Positions 9,063 to 17,949 of a stretch of 64,000 nt of DNA are shown in pieces. Below the pieces are notes generated by a model, which had not been told where the DNA came from, made no database searches, and saw nothing but the letters and a program-made list of their open reading frames with translations. A program made the translations under genes and the position numbers. Where the stretch lies: positions 1-64,000 of the forward strand of contig JAEUMD010000018.1 of NCBI GenBank assembly GCA_016793635.1. Direction: 5' to 3'. Numbering within the stretch: position 1 is the stretch's first letter; every line of letters begins with the position of its first letter. The stretch is from Hyphomicrobiaceae bacterium (GTDB lineage Bacteria; Pseudomonadota; Alphaproteobacteria; Rhizobiales; Hyphomicrobiaceae).

Positions 9063-9566
9063 ATGGACTCGATATCAAGTGCTTCTTTTGATGCCGCCAG
9101 ATGTCCAGAGGCCGTAAGGGCGCTTCTATATATCGTTGCGAATGAGATTCAGTCTCTCCCGTTGGTTTACGCCGCAAGAACGCACGGGAGCATGCTGATG
9201 TTGAAATTTGGGAAACTCTCCGAAGCGCCAAGTTGGGCGGGACGGAAGGTTCCAAGACCGAGCGGAGACTGGGAGCTTTTGATTAAGCTCGCCGACTGGA
9301 ATTTAAGCGGATGCAAAAGCGCTTCGAATGCGAGTGATGCGCAACAAATCGACGAGGCCATAATCGAGGGCGTCGGCCTGCAGGTTTCCGAATTCACCAT
9401 AACTCCTGATGGAATTATTTCAATTCAGCTCGGGAGCTCCGTCAAGTATGAGGTTCTGCCGCTGGGCCCTTCTGGTTACAGTCTCTGGAGCCTCTACCGC
9501 TCAGCTTCGTGGGCATTGACGCTGGAGGCCCCCGGCATTTTTGAGTTTGAAATTTCTGAGTCGTAG
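9063..9566 (+). CDS. Probable immunity protein for the RHS tip
   Basis: A 167-residue acidic soluble protein without signal peptide, starting 11 bases after the RHS tip. ATG 9063 follows an AGAGG site. Lower GC, small size and position directly after a polymorphic toxin tip fit an immunity gene that would bind and block its cognate effector in the cytoplasm. The sequence contains Trp-rich stretches (PSGDWELLIKLADW) but no immunity family I can name. The function is inferred from position only. Its stop abuts a displaced RHS core fragment. Confidence 0.6.
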   Translation: MDSISSASFDAARCPEAVRALLYIVANEIQSLPLVYAARTHGSMLMLKFGKLSEAPSWAGRKVPRPSGDWELLIKLADWNLSGCKSASNASDAQQIDEAIIEGVGLQVSEFTITPDGIISIQLGSSVKYEVLPLGPSGYSLWSLYRSASWALTLEAPGIFEFEISES

Positions 9567-9567
9567 C

Positions 9568-10191
9568 CCGCGCAACCTCGAGACGACCTACGTCCGCAAC
9601 GGCTTCGGCGAGATCATCCGCCAGTCGAGCCCGGACAGCGGCGTCACCGATCACGTCCGCGATGCGCGCGGGCTCGTCACCGAGACCACCGACGCGCGCG
9701 GCGTCGTCACCAACATGACCTACGACGCCGCCGGCCGCATGCTGACGCGCAGCTATCCCGCCGCCACGACCGAGAACGTAACCTACGCCTACGACTCGAT
9801 CGCCTCGGGCAACTACGGCAAGGGCCGCCTCACCGCGATGACGCACGAGGGCGGGTCCATCGCCTGGACCTACGACGCGCGCGGCAACGTCACCCAGGAA
9901 GCGCGCACCATCGCCGGGGCAGCGCGCAACGTGCTCTACGCCTACGACGCGGCCGACAACCTGACGCAGATCACCTACCCGTCCGGCCGCCAGGTGTCGT
10001 ACACGCGCGATACCTCCGGCCGCATCACGTCGGTGGCGACGCGCGCCGTCTCCTCCGACGCGTGGTCGAACGTGCTGACGGGCATCGCCTATCAGCCCCA
10101 GTCGCGGCTCGTGCAGCAGGCGACCTTCGCCAACGGCGTCAACGACTGGAACACCTACACTGAGGACTACGTGCTCGACGTGCTGCGATGC
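9568..10191 (+). pseudogene. Internal RHS-core fragment (YD repeats)
   Basis: About 205 codons of RHS/YD-repeat sequence, with units such as VTNMTYDAAGRMLTRSYP, WTYDARGNVTQEART, LYAYDAADNLTQITYPSG and VSYTRDTSGRITSVATR. It begins immediately after the immunity gene stop, without its own start, and loses RHS similarity after about 10185 (DWNTYTEDYVLDVL). Both ends are truncated, so it is a gene remnant. Its order relative to the tip fragment is inverted: core normally precedes tip. This indicates a rearrangement or a decayed array of orphan tips. Codon use and GC resemble the chromosomal flanks, unlike the preceding tip and immunity genes. Confidence 0.8.
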
Positions 10192-10454
10192 GATAACCGC
10201 GACCCTTACGTGTCGCGGTCTGAATCGCATCGCCATCAAAAGTGGCGCCGCCGATTCACGTCACGCGCAACGGGGGCGCGTGACGATCGGGGCGCGCCAC
10301 CGCCCGATCCGCATGAGGAACCGTGTCTGGCCGGAGGCTTATATGTCCCTTTCCGTGCCGCCAGCACCTTTGTCATTCGCCCTCGAAGCGAATGTGATGC
10401 AGCTTCAGTCGGCAGTCTTTCATCCCCCGCAGATTCTGCTCCGGATGGGTCGGT

Positions 10455-10988
10455 CTATGGTCGATCACGGCGGTGCGCGATCTGCGCCAACAGCTCGAGC
10501 AATCCCTCGTTGGCGGTGCCAGGATGCTGCCGCGCAATCCAGTCGCTAAGAAACGGCTGCTTGGCTATCGCCTCGACAAGCATCTGGCGCTTCAGCGCGA
10601 GCGTATCCGTCGTCGCATGCTTTCGCTCCAGTGCCTGGCGTAATGCTGGCTTCTCCAGGACGACATCGAAAGCCTGCCACTGCGCGTGCAGTTGCGCGGC
10701 TTCGCGTGCCGCGCGCCGCAAGTGCAGGGCCGACAGGAAAGGATGGCCAGCCTCGGCGTCGATGCGAGCCGCCAGTTCCGCCTGATTGTCGAAGAAGACC
10801 TCCAAGGCCCGTCGGCGCGTGGCCGCATCTTGCTGCAGCTCGTAGAGAGCCCCCTCCGATGCGCTGGACACGAGATTCCCCCGCAGCCTGTCCGGAAGGC
10901 CGATCACGTCGAATATAGCACCGCCCCATTTCACGTAGCCGAACGAAAGCGCTGCGCCCAAAGCGATGCCAATTAGAAAACGCAGCAT
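10455..10988 (-). CDS. Membrane-anchored hypothetical protein
   Basis: A 177-residue protein with one amino-terminal membrane segment (about residues 3-20, LRFLIGIALGAALSFGYV) and a long, charged, helical remainder rich in Ala, Arg and Gln. A GGGGTG site precedes ATG 10988. No family recognised. It is the only apparently intact gene between the RHS and IS remnants, so it may be cargo of the island or an old chromosomal gene caught in it. The helical tail would lie on one face of the inner membrane. Confidence 0.65.
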   Translation of the reverse strand: MLRFLIGIALGAALSFGYVKWGGAIFDVIGLPDRLRGNLVSSASEGALYELQQDAATRRRALEVFFDNQAELAARIDAEAGHPFLSALHLRRAAREAAQLHAQWQAFDVVLEKPALRQALERKHATTDTLALKRQMLVEAIAKQPFLSDWIARQHPGTANEGLLELLAQIAHRRDRP

Positions 10989-11364
10989 TTTTCACCCCGT
11001 CAGATCATAGGGCGGCGCCGCGACACCGCTTGGCCAAATCGGCACTATGAGAAGTCGCCGCGGTTCCAGCGATGCCCACAGAGCCACATGAAATCTGAAC
11101 GCTTTCGCCCTGTACCTCGGAGAGCACTGCACCTGTGGTGCCGTAAATTGTCAACGGTCGGTTTGGTCAGATACCTCCCGCTCAGCGACCGACGAGACGA
11201 GCCAGGAACGGTCTCAGATCACTCGGCGTAGGGGTGAAATGGGTCATGACGAGCATCGCCTAAATGCCGAGCCCTCAAGAGCCCAGGTGACCGCTCCCGC
11301 AGCCACCCGATCCTCACTACATTCAACGGCACAAAATGCGCCGCCCAAGTGTGATTTGGATTGA
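10989..11364. other. Non-coding stretch left of an IS3 remnant
   Basis: No convincing gene. The motif GGTCTCAGATCA near 11210-11221 resembles GGTCTCAGGTCA at 11646-11657 past the IS3 fragment, but both lie in the same orientation, so they are not a clean terminal inverted-repeat pair. Confidence 0.4.
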
Positions 11365-11631
11365 GTTGCGACCCGCGATTTCGTCTCCGACAGCTTCAGC
11401 GACGGGCGGCGTTTCCGGATACTGGCGATCGTCGACGAGCTGCTCAACGAGACGCTGTTCTCGTCACTCGCCGAGGCACGACGTCTGCTGGGCGAGTGGC
11501 GTGACGACTACAACCGCGAGCACCCCCATTCGGCGCTCGCCAACCGCACACCGGAGGATTTTCGGCTGACCCTCGCCCTTGCCGCGACGACCGGCAACGG
11601 GCACAACATCAACCCAGGGCTCTCCCTCTAA
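11365..11631 (+). pseudogene. IS3-family transposase remnant with internal deletion
   Basis: The frame encodes FVSDSFSDGRRFRILAIVDE, typical of the IS3 DDE integrase core, joined directly to LLNETLFSSLAEARRLL and the C-terminal signature YNREHPHSALANRTPEDF. In complete IS3 OrfB proteins these parts are separated by more than 100 residues carrying the other catalytic acidic residues, so a large in-frame deletion has removed the active site. There is no OrfA and no upstream half. The stop is at 11629-11631. A likely right terminus ending CAGGTCA lies at 11657. Confidence 0.85.
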
Positions 11632-11725
11632 GGGGATGAGAGACTGGTCTCAGGTCAACCTCAATAGCGGTCGGCGAGACTATTGCCCTGCACGCGATGA
11701 TTCACCCCACAAGAGCTGCCAGCAG

Positions 11726-12823
11726 ATGTTCCAGTCCCGCCTTTCAATTCCCGATCCAACCCGAATAGCAGCAAGTTTGTTGCTCATCGTCAGCATCATT
11801 CTGGCCTGCGAACAAAATGCGGCTGCTGCCTCTCGGAACAATGCTTCCATCAACAAGCCGGCTCCCGCCATCCGGTCTCTGCGGCCTGGTGAGTATATCT
11901 GGCGCCCCGAACTCTCGCCTGAAGGTCCGGTCGTAATTGTCGTATCGCTTGCGGAGCAACTGACGCACGTCTATCGCAATGGAGTTGCGATCGGCGTGTC
12001 CAGCAGCTCGACTGGAAAGAAGGGAAAGCGAACGCCTACTGGCGTATTCACGATCCTGCAAAAGCGAGAGCGGCATTTCTCCAGCACCTATAACAATGCC
12101 CCGATGCCAAACATGCAGCGTCTCACGTGGCAAGGCATTGCAATCCACGCGGGGAATCTGCCGGGTTACCCAGCGTCAATGGGATGTATCCGCCTGCCTA
12201 TGGAATTCTCCAGGCATCTTTATTCGGTGACCCACCTCGGCACGCCGGTCATCATCGCCGACCAGAAGACTCGTCACAGCGACCTAGTCAATCCTGGACT
12301 GATCCTATCGCATGATGCAACCGAGGCGGCACAAGCGGCAGTTGCGAAGGCGAAGGGCGCGACGCTTCCGGAGAACCAGGACATGTCGACGATCCTCGTC
12401 TCCAGCGCCGATCGCAAGGCTTATGTGATGACCAACGGAAAGATCCAATTCGAGACGTCGATCGTGATCAAAGATCCCACGCGGCCATTGGGAAATCACC
12501 TCTACAGCCTACTGGGACCTAGCCCCGACGGCAGCTCGATCAAGTGGGCAGCATTCGGTTTTGCGGGCAAGCCACGAAACGGTCAGTCTCTGGACCGCTG
12601 GAACGACGAAACTCTTGGTCGGATCGAAGTTGTCGACAAAGCGGGAGCCATCGAGGTGGCGAGCAGGTTGCGGACCGGAACGACATTGGTGGTCACCGAT
12701 TTCGCCGCCGGGCCGGAGACACGTTCCGGTCCCGACTTCAACGTGATTGTCGAAGATTCGGCGACGAAGGGAAAGCGACGGGACGTTACAGAAGGTCAGT
12801 GGAAGACTTACATCAGCCGATGA
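11726..12823 (+). CDS. Secreted L,D-transpeptidase (YkuD domain)
   Basis: A 365-residue periplasmic YkuD enzyme. Starting at ATG 11726 gives a signal peptide (hydrophobic IAASLLLIVSIILA, cleavage near NAAAA); the frame extends upstream into the IS3 remnant but lacks a signal there. The catalytic domain spans about residues 70-180, with the conserved His in IAIHAGN and nucleophile Cys154 in SMGCIRLP. The C-terminal 180 residues are of unknown fold, similar in character to tails seen on other alphaproteobacterial YkuD proteins. Lower GC than the flanks and IS remnants on both sides suggest horizontal arrival. It is the second L,D-transpeptidase in the window and is not closely similar to the lipoprotein at 5865. 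Confidence 0.88.
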   Translation: MFQSRLSIPDPTRIAASLLLIVSIILACEQNAAAASRNNASINKPAPAIRSLRPGEYIWRPELSPEGPVVIVVSLAEQLTHVYRNGVAIGVSSSSTGKKGKRTPTGVFTILQKRERHFSSTYNNAPMPNMQRLTWQGIAIHAGNLPGYPASMGCIRLPMEFSRHLYSVTHLGTPVIIADQKTRHSDLVNPGLILSHDATEAAQAAVAKAKGATLPENQDMSTILVSSADRKAYVMTNGKIQFETSIVIKDPTRPLGNHLYSLLGPSPDGSSIKWAAFGFAGKPRNGQSLDRWNDETLGRIEVVDKAGAIEVASRLRTGTTLVVTDFAAGPETRSGPDFNVIVEDSATKGKRRDVTEGQWKTYISR

Positions 12824-13027
12824 GGCGCAACCGAATTTTGTTCATGGGAAGTTGCGGCATGCCAATGGCCTGCACCAAAGCCGTTGCGCACCACGTTGAA
12901 CGATCTGCATTCCAGATTCCGTCGAGACTGTGGTTCCACTTGTCGTAAGCTTCGATGTCGTTCGTGTTGGTCGGAATGGTCTCGGGGTGTGCTGCGACTT
13001 GCGTCCGCCTACCGGCAGTGCCGTAGG

Positions 13028-13553
13028 CGAAGGAACTGCCCGACCTCGACCTCGCCGGCACGCCGATCAACGCAGCGCTCATCGAGCAGCTCTCCACCGG
13101 TGCGTCCTCGACGAGCAAAGGAACGTGGTCCTCATCGGCGGGCACCGGCACGGGCAAGATCCACATCGCCATCGGCATCGCACGCAGCGTGTCCGGGCCG
13201 GGCGCAAAGCGCGCTTCTGCAACACCGTCGACCTCGTCAACAAACTCGAAGCCGAGATGAAGCTGGGGCGCGGCGGACGCATCGCCGACGGCATCGCTCG
13301 TGTTGACCTGCTCGTCCTCGACGAACTCGGCAAACCGCCGTTCGCCCAGTCCGGCGGTCAGTTGCTGTTCCACCTGATCAGCCGCCTCCAGGAGCGTAAC
13401 TCGATCATCGTCACGACCAACCTCGCCTTCGCCGAGTGGCCGCAGGTGTTCGGCGACGCCAAGATGACGACGGCCCTGCTCGACCGACACATCCATCACT
13501 GCGGCATCGTCGAGACCGGCAACGACAGCTGGCGCCTCAAGCACCGTTCCTGA
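13028..13553 (+). pseudogene. IS21-family IstB ATPase remnant, frameshifted
   Basis: Pieces of the IstB transposition helper ATPase appear in more than one frame. One frame holds the P-loop as [18 protein letters not shown]. After a shift, another frame runs [53 protein letters not shown] and [20 protein letters not shown] to the stop, matching the Walker B and C-terminal parts of IstB. IstA is absent. The gene cannot make a functional helper. Confidence 0.85.
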
Positions 13554-13689
13554 CGAGACCGAGCGTAACGAAGCGGAGTTCCTTGTCGGGATAAACCTTC
13601 GACTGGAGGTCGCGGATCAGCTCTTCCGCCCGTCCCCAGACTCGATGGCGGTTGTTTGGTTCGAGTCAGGCGGCGAGTTTAGCAGGCTC

Positions 13690-13875
13690 CTCCAAGTTGC
13701 ATCGCCGGAGCCGTCTGCCCCGGCTGGGGGTACAATTTAGGTCGGCTGCAGGAGGCTGCGGTTGTTGAACCTAACGAACCATTCGAGGGTACCAGTTCGA
13801 CGGCCTCGAACGAGCGCCAAGGGCTCTTGCGCCAGACCACCTCCCGCCTTGTAGAGGCCCGTTGATGGTCTAGGC
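13690..13875 (-). pseudogene. IS3-family transposase C-terminal remnant, frameshifted
   Basis: On the minus strand the sequence around 13876-13720 encodes, across three frames, the familiar IS3 C-terminal segment: TINGLYK, then EVVWRKSPWRSFEAVEL, then TLEWFVRFNNRSLLQP followed by a stop and NVPPA-like residues. Two extra G bases (in the GGGCCTC and GGCGGGAGG runs) and a later indel break the frame. It is a decayed fragment of an element different from the IS3 remnant at 11365. Confidence 0.75.
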
Positions 13876-13947
13876 GGATGCGTTGTACCCGTCGCCGTAG
13901 CTGCGGGCGGACGGCAAAAGGTCGGCCAGCGATGGTTGACGCGAAAC

Positions 13948-15186
13948 TCACTCGTAGCGTAGCGCGTCGATGAGATTGAGCCGCGATGCCTTGCTGGCCG
14001 GGTAGAGCCCGAAGAAGAGGCCGATTGCGGCCGAGAAGGTAAAGCCGAGAGTGATCGCTCCGGGGCTGACGTAGACTGGCCATCCGGCGACCTCCGCGAT
14101 CGATATCGCGGCGCCCGCGCCAACCAAGACGCCTGCCAATCCTCCAAGGAGACACAGCAGCATCGCCTCGATCAGGAACTGATTGCGGATGTCGCGGCGC
14201 CGCGCGCCCAACGCTTGGCGCAGACCGATCTCGCGCGTGCGCTCAGTTACCGAGACGAGCATGATGTTCATAATCCCGATTCCTCCCACGACCAGCGATA
14301 CCGACGCGATCGAGCCGAGGAGCAGCGTCAACGTCCGTCCCGCCGCCGCCTGCGCTTCCATCATTGCCGAGGGTTCCGTGATCTGGAAATCGTCTTCTGC
14401 ATCCACCGCTCGCCGGTGGCGTTGGCGCAATAACAGGCCGATCTTGCGCTTCACTTCCGGCAGCGCCTGCTCAGACGCAGCTTTCACCATGATAAGATCG
14501 ACGGCGCGTCGGCTGATCGATATCCGCCCGCCTAGCACCCGAAGCTTGGCCGACGAGATCGGTACGAATGCGACATCGTCCTGATCGCGACCTGAGGCCG
14601 CTGCTTGGCCCTTTTTCGCCAACACGCCGATAACGGTGAACGGTACATTCGATATTCGTACGGTGGTGCCGATGGGATCACTGTCGGCGAACAATTTTCT
14701 GACGACGCTCACGCCGAGCACGACCGTTTTAGCCGCCATCGTCACTTCGTCTTGAGTGAAGACACGGCCTCGCTCGACTTCCCAATCGCGCGCGATGAGA
14801 TAGTCGGGCGTGACGCCGCCGATCAAAGTCGCCCAATTTTGCCCGCCGTACAGCACTTGCGCGCGGCCGGTAAGTGTGGGTGCTGCAACCACAACCTCAG
14901 CAATGTTCTTTGCAATCGACTCCGCGTCGTCTTCGGTGAGCGTGTGGCCGGCGCCGACGCCGAGACGAACGCCACTATCCGTCTTCGATCCCGGCTGCAC
15001 GAGTAGTACGTTCGTGCCGAGCGATCTGATGCGATCGCTCACATTCTTCTGCGCGCCAGAGCCTATCGCGGTCATTGCAATGACTGCGGCAACGCCGATC
15101 ACGATGCCGAGTATCGTGAGGCCGCTTCTGAGAACGTTCGCTCTTACCGCACGTATCGCGATACGCAGGTTTTCAAAGGCGTTCAT
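13948..15186 (-). CDS. ABC transporter permease, MacB/FtsX type
   Basis: A 412-residue inner-membrane protein with the MacB-like topology: one amino-terminal membrane helix (TILGIVIGVAAVIAMTAIG), a large periplasmic MacB_PCD domain (about 45-250), then three C-terminal helices with the FtsX domain signature ERTREIGLRQALGARRRDI between the second and third. ATG 15186 overlaps the ATPase stop by four bases, and with it the protein starts [10 protein letters not shown] as expected. With the ATPase and the adaptor it forms a tripartite-type exporter, probably for a lipid, peptide or macrolide-like compound. The substrate cannot be read from the sequence. Unlike true MacB, ATPase and permease are separate genes. 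Confidence 0.93.
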   Translation of the reverse strand: MNAFENLRIAIRAVRANVLRSGLTILGIVIGVAAVIAMTAIGSGAQKNVSDRIRSLGTNVLLVQPGSKTDSGVRLGVGAGHTLTEDDAESIAKNIAEVVVAAPTLTGRAQVLYGGQNWATLIGGVTPDYLIARDWEVERGRVFTQDEVTMAAKTVVLGVSVVRKLFADSDPIGTTVRISNVPFTVIGVLAKKGQAAASGRDQDDVAFVPISSAKLRVLGGRISISRRAVDLIMVKAASEQALPEVKRKIGLLLRQRHRRAVDAEDDFQITEPSAMMEAQAAAGRTLTLLLGSIASVSLVVGGIGIMNIMLVSVTERTREIGLRQALGARRRDIRNQFLIEAMLLCLLGGLAGVLVGAGAAISIAEVAGWPVYVSPGAITLGFTFSAAIGLFFGLYPASKASRLNLIDALRYE

Positions 15187-15956
15187 GCCGCAGCTACCAC
15201 GTCTTCGGTGGCGCGGTCCGCGTTCCCGGCCTGCCACTCAGAGGGCGCGCCGGCTTCGTCCGCCAGATCGGGAGTTGGCGCATCGGAAATCGCGCGTCCG
15301 TCCTGAATGTTGATCACCCGCTTGGCATATCGCGCAACGTTTGAATCGTGTGTGACAACAATGACGGTGCGGCCGTCGTCGTTGAGTTCCCGGAGTGCGC
15401 CGAGGATGCCGCGGCCGGTCGTACTGTCGAGCGCTCCCGTCGGCTCGTCAGCAAGGATCAGCGCGGGGTCGTTGGCCAGAGCGCGCGCAATCGCGACGCG
15501 CTGTTGTTCGCCGCCCGAGAGTTGCCTCGGCCAGTGATGCTGTCGAGCCGCGAGACCAACTCTCTCGAGCGCACGCGACGCGCGCTGCAAGCGCTCGGCC
15601 CTTGCGATACCGGCATAGACGAGAGGAAGTTCGACGTTTTCGAGTGCGGTGTTGCGGCCGAGCAGGCTGAAGTTCTGAAACACAAAGCCGATCCTGCGGC
15701 TTCGCAACCGCGCGCACTCCTCATGACCGAGCCCTGCGACATCGCTCCCTTCGAAGTAGTAGTGACCTTGACTGGGGGCATCGAGCAAGCCGAGCAAGTT
15801 CATGATTGTCGACTTGCCGGAGCCCGAAGGGCCCATGATGGCGACGAACTCGCCCAGTCCGATTTCAATCGAGAGATCGCGCAAGGCATGCACCTTGCTC
15901 TCGCCCATCTGGTGGGACTTGCAGAGATTGACGGTGCGGATGAGTGGATGGGGCAT
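15183..15956 (-). CDS. ABC transporter ATP-binding protein, MacB/LolD type
   Basis: A 257-residue ATPase of the LolD/MacB subfamily. Walker A is GPSGSGKST, the Q-loop is FVFQNFSLL, the signature is [15 protein letters not shown], Walker B is [13 protein letters not shown] and the H-loop is VVTHD. It powers the adjacent FtsX-type permease, with which it overlaps by four bases. The upstream adaptor stop is two bases away. A 35-residue acidic tail beyond the usual end (from about 222) is unremarkable. Confidence 0.94.
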   Translation of the reverse strand: MPHPLIRTVNLCKSHQMGESKVHALRDLSIEIGLGEFVAIMGPSGSGKSTIMNLLGLLDAPSQGHYYFEGSDVAGLGHEECARLRSRRIGFVFQNFSLLGRNTALENVELPLVYAGIARAERLQRASRALERVGLAARQHHWPRQLSGGEQQRVAIARALANDPALILADEPTGALDSTTGRGILGALRELNDDGRTVIVVTHDSNVARYAKRVINIQDGRAISDAPTPDLADEAGAPSEWQAGNADRATEDVVAAA

Positions 15957-15958
15957 TC

Positions 15959-17437
15959 TCAGAGCCCCCAGCGGAGTCCGAAAAACGTCGATCCGGAGGA
16001 GCCGGGCATGGTCGCGACAATGACTTGCCGTCCCGCCGCAAGCATGCCGGCCGTGACTTCCGTCGAGACTGCATCGCTCAATCCTGTCCTGACGGCAACC
16101 GGCTTCGGTTCGCCGCCCTCGCTCAGGACCCAGACGACCGAACTCGGCCCTGCGCCGCGGCTCTTTGCATCGTCCCGCAAGACACGATCGGCGTTCGAAG
16201 CGAACTCCTTGGGCGGTTGGTAGCGGAGCGCGGCGTTGGGAATCCTGGCCACATTCGCGGCTTCGTCGACCACGATCTGCAAGACTGCGGTCATACCAGG
16301 CAGTAATTTGAGATCCGGGTTCTCGGTCGCGAGAACGACGGTATAGGTGACGACGTTCTGCACAACGGACGGGGCCTTGCGGAGCTGAGCTACACTTGCC
16401 GTGAAAGTGCGGCCGGGGAAGGCATCGACCGTGAACGTGGCACGCTGTCCGACCGCGATGTGCCCGATGTCGGCCTCGTCAATTCTGGCATAGACTTCGA
16501 GCTGCCGCAGATCCTGCGCGATAAGGAACAGCGTCGGCGCCTCGAGGGTCGCGGCGACGGTTTGGCCTATCTCGATGTCTCGGCCGATCACCGTGCCGTC
16601 GATGGTGGCACGAATCTCGGTGTGGCTGAGGTCTGTTTCAGCTTGTTCGAGCGCGGCAGCCGCTTGTTTGACAGCCGCCTCGGCGAGCGCCAGATCGGCA
16701 GCGGCCATTTCTCGGCTTGCGTTGGTTGACCTGATCGCACCTTCGGCTGCTTCCAACTCGGCCTCGGCGGCGAGAAGATCCGCCTCGCTCGTACTGCTGA
16801 AGACTTCAATATCGCCGAGCTGCGCCTGCCCGACCACGCCCTTTGCAACGAGCGCGCTCTTGCGCTCGAACGTGAGCTTGGCGTTTTCGGCTTTGGCCCG
16901 CGCGCCCTTCACGCGTGCGTGGGCGTAGTCGACACCACTTTCAGAACGAGCCAGCTCCGCCTCCATTTTGGTCAGAGCAGCGCGCGTGATTGTGACCTTT
17001 GCCTTGGCGACTTGCAGCGCGGCTTCAGCCGCCCGGACCTTGGCCTTGAGATTTCTCGAGTCGAGGCGGGCCATGGTCTGACCCTTCTTGACCGAGTCGT
17101 TGAAGTCCACGAGCACATCCTCGATCTGGCCCGACAACTGTGAACCGACGCGCGCCGTGACCACCGCCTGAATCGAACCGGTCGCGGCCAGCGTCGTGCG
17201 GATACTTCCGACATCAACGGGCGCGGTGAGATAGCGATGCGGCGCGGCGTGGTTCTGACCCAAATTCGCGAAGGCGAAAAACGCGGCAACTGGCACGGCG
17301 AAGGCGAAAACCTTCGCTGCGCCTTTCGAGGACCGCAAGCGAGGCGCTTGCTTCGCTCGCCACTGTCTCAGATGGGCAACCATTGCATGGGCAGACCTGC
17401 CCACTGCCAGCCAGAGAGCTCGTGCGGCATCGGTCAT
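15959..17437 (-). CDS. Periplasmic adaptor (MacA/HlyD type) of the ABC exporter
   Basis: A 492-residue membrane-fusion protein. ATG 17437 is chosen because GGGAGAAA lies at proper distance. Features in order: a long basic cytoplasmic leader, one membrane anchor (about 45-65, VFAFAVPVAAFFAFANLG), a lipoyl-like half-motif, a long alpha-hairpin coiled coil (about 130-275, rich in Ala, Glu and Lys), the second lipoyl half, and the beta-barrel and membrane-proximal domains. First gene of the operon, followed by the ATPase and permease. It would link the inner-membrane pump to a TolC-like channel, which is not in this window. Confidence 0.92.
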   Translation of the reverse strand: MTDAARALWLAVGRSAHAMVAHLRQWRAKQAPRLRSSKGAAKVFAFAVPVAAFFAFANLGQNHAAPHRYLTAPVDVGSIRTTLAATGSIQAVVTARVGSQLSGQIEDVLVDFNDSVKKGQTMARLDSRNLKAKVRAAEAALQVAKAKVTITRAALTKMEAELARSESGVDYAHARVKGARAKAENAKLTFERKSALVAKGVVGQAQLGDIEVFSSTSEADLLAAEAELEAAEGAIRSTNASREMAAADLALAEAAVKQAAAALEQAETDLSHTEIRATIDGTVIGRDIEIGQTVAATLEAPTLFLIAQDLRQLEVYARIDEADIGHIAVGQRATFTVDAFPGRTFTASVAQLRKAPSVVQNVVTYTVVLATENPDLKLLPGMTAVLQIVVDEAANVARIPNAALRYQPPKEFASNADRVLRDDAKSRGAGPSSVVWVLSEGGEPKPVAVRTGLSDAVSTEVTAGMLAAGRQVIVATMPGSSGSTFFGLRWGL

Positions 17438-17949
17438 GGATTTCTCCCGCATATCGTTCGTGTGCCAGCAGCTCGGGAGAACCGCGGCGGCTGGCGCAGA
17501 GTGTGTTCCAAGTTTTCCGGCTCGGCGCGAGCCCTCGTGACATAAGGGGCTACGTTCTCTCGTTCACGATGAGCAAGGATGAACCCGACCACGGCTCTAT
17601 GACGGATTGACTGTGCCGGCTTCGCCTTGGCGACGCTGTATTTCAGCCCAACCACGGGAAAATTGCAGCGCGTTGCTTTGTGCTTCTTGGCCAAGGTACT
17701 CAGCTAACTCACGTTCGAGATGAGTGCGCGATGCACAGTATTTGACGCCCCGAGCCACGATCGTGGAAACGGTTGGGTCGATGTCCGCCGCACCAAAGTC
17801 CTAGGACACTTTGAATGCTGTAGTGTTTGGCCGGGCCAGAATCGGCACCCCCTGATGTAGGGGCGCCGAATCCTCCAGGCTCAAGTGGCTAACAACGTTA
17901 GCCGACATCCTCGTCTCAGGATGGATCAGTCATCCCGCGCGCATCGACA
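17438..17949. other. Non-coding region upstream of the ABC-efflux operon
   Basis: No convincing gene in about 500 bases. It must carry the promoter of the minus-strand efflux operon and the 3' end of the secreted-protein gene to its right. Two short hairpins sit at 17887-17923. Confidence 0.5.
17887..17923 (-). terminator. Paired hairpins downstream of a secreted-protein gene
   Basis: GGCTAAC-AAC-GTTAGCC (17887-17903) and CATCCT-CGTCTC-AGGATG (17906-17923) are perfect short inverted repeats 27-63 bases past the stop of the minus-strand gene ending at 17950. Neither has a T-run; a terminator or 3'-stabilising role is inferred. Confidence 0.35.

Larger units (their letters stand above)
8326..13945. 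other. Accessory island of RHS, IS3 and IS21 remnants next to tRNA-Ser
   Basis: The stretch from the tRNA-Ser to the ABC-efflux operon holds almost only fragments: an RHS tip with a probable immunity gene, an RHS core piece, one membrane-anchored hypothetical gene, an internally deleted IS3 transposase, an L,D-transpeptidase, an IS21 istB remnant and a frameshifted IS3 remnant. Base composition around 8740-9560 and 11700-12800 looks less GC-rich than the flanks. I see no integrase and no second copy of the tRNA 3' end inside the window. Confidence 0.7.

Noticed and set aside
8235-10191. Complete integrative element using the tRNA-Ser as attachment site
   Set aside because: No integrase and no second copy of the tRNA 3' end are visible in the window; only proximity supports it.
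13948-17437. Identification of the efflux operon as true macAB
   Set aside because: In MacB the ATPase and membrane domains are one chain; here they are two genes, so only a MacAB-like or LolCDE-like exporter can be claimed.
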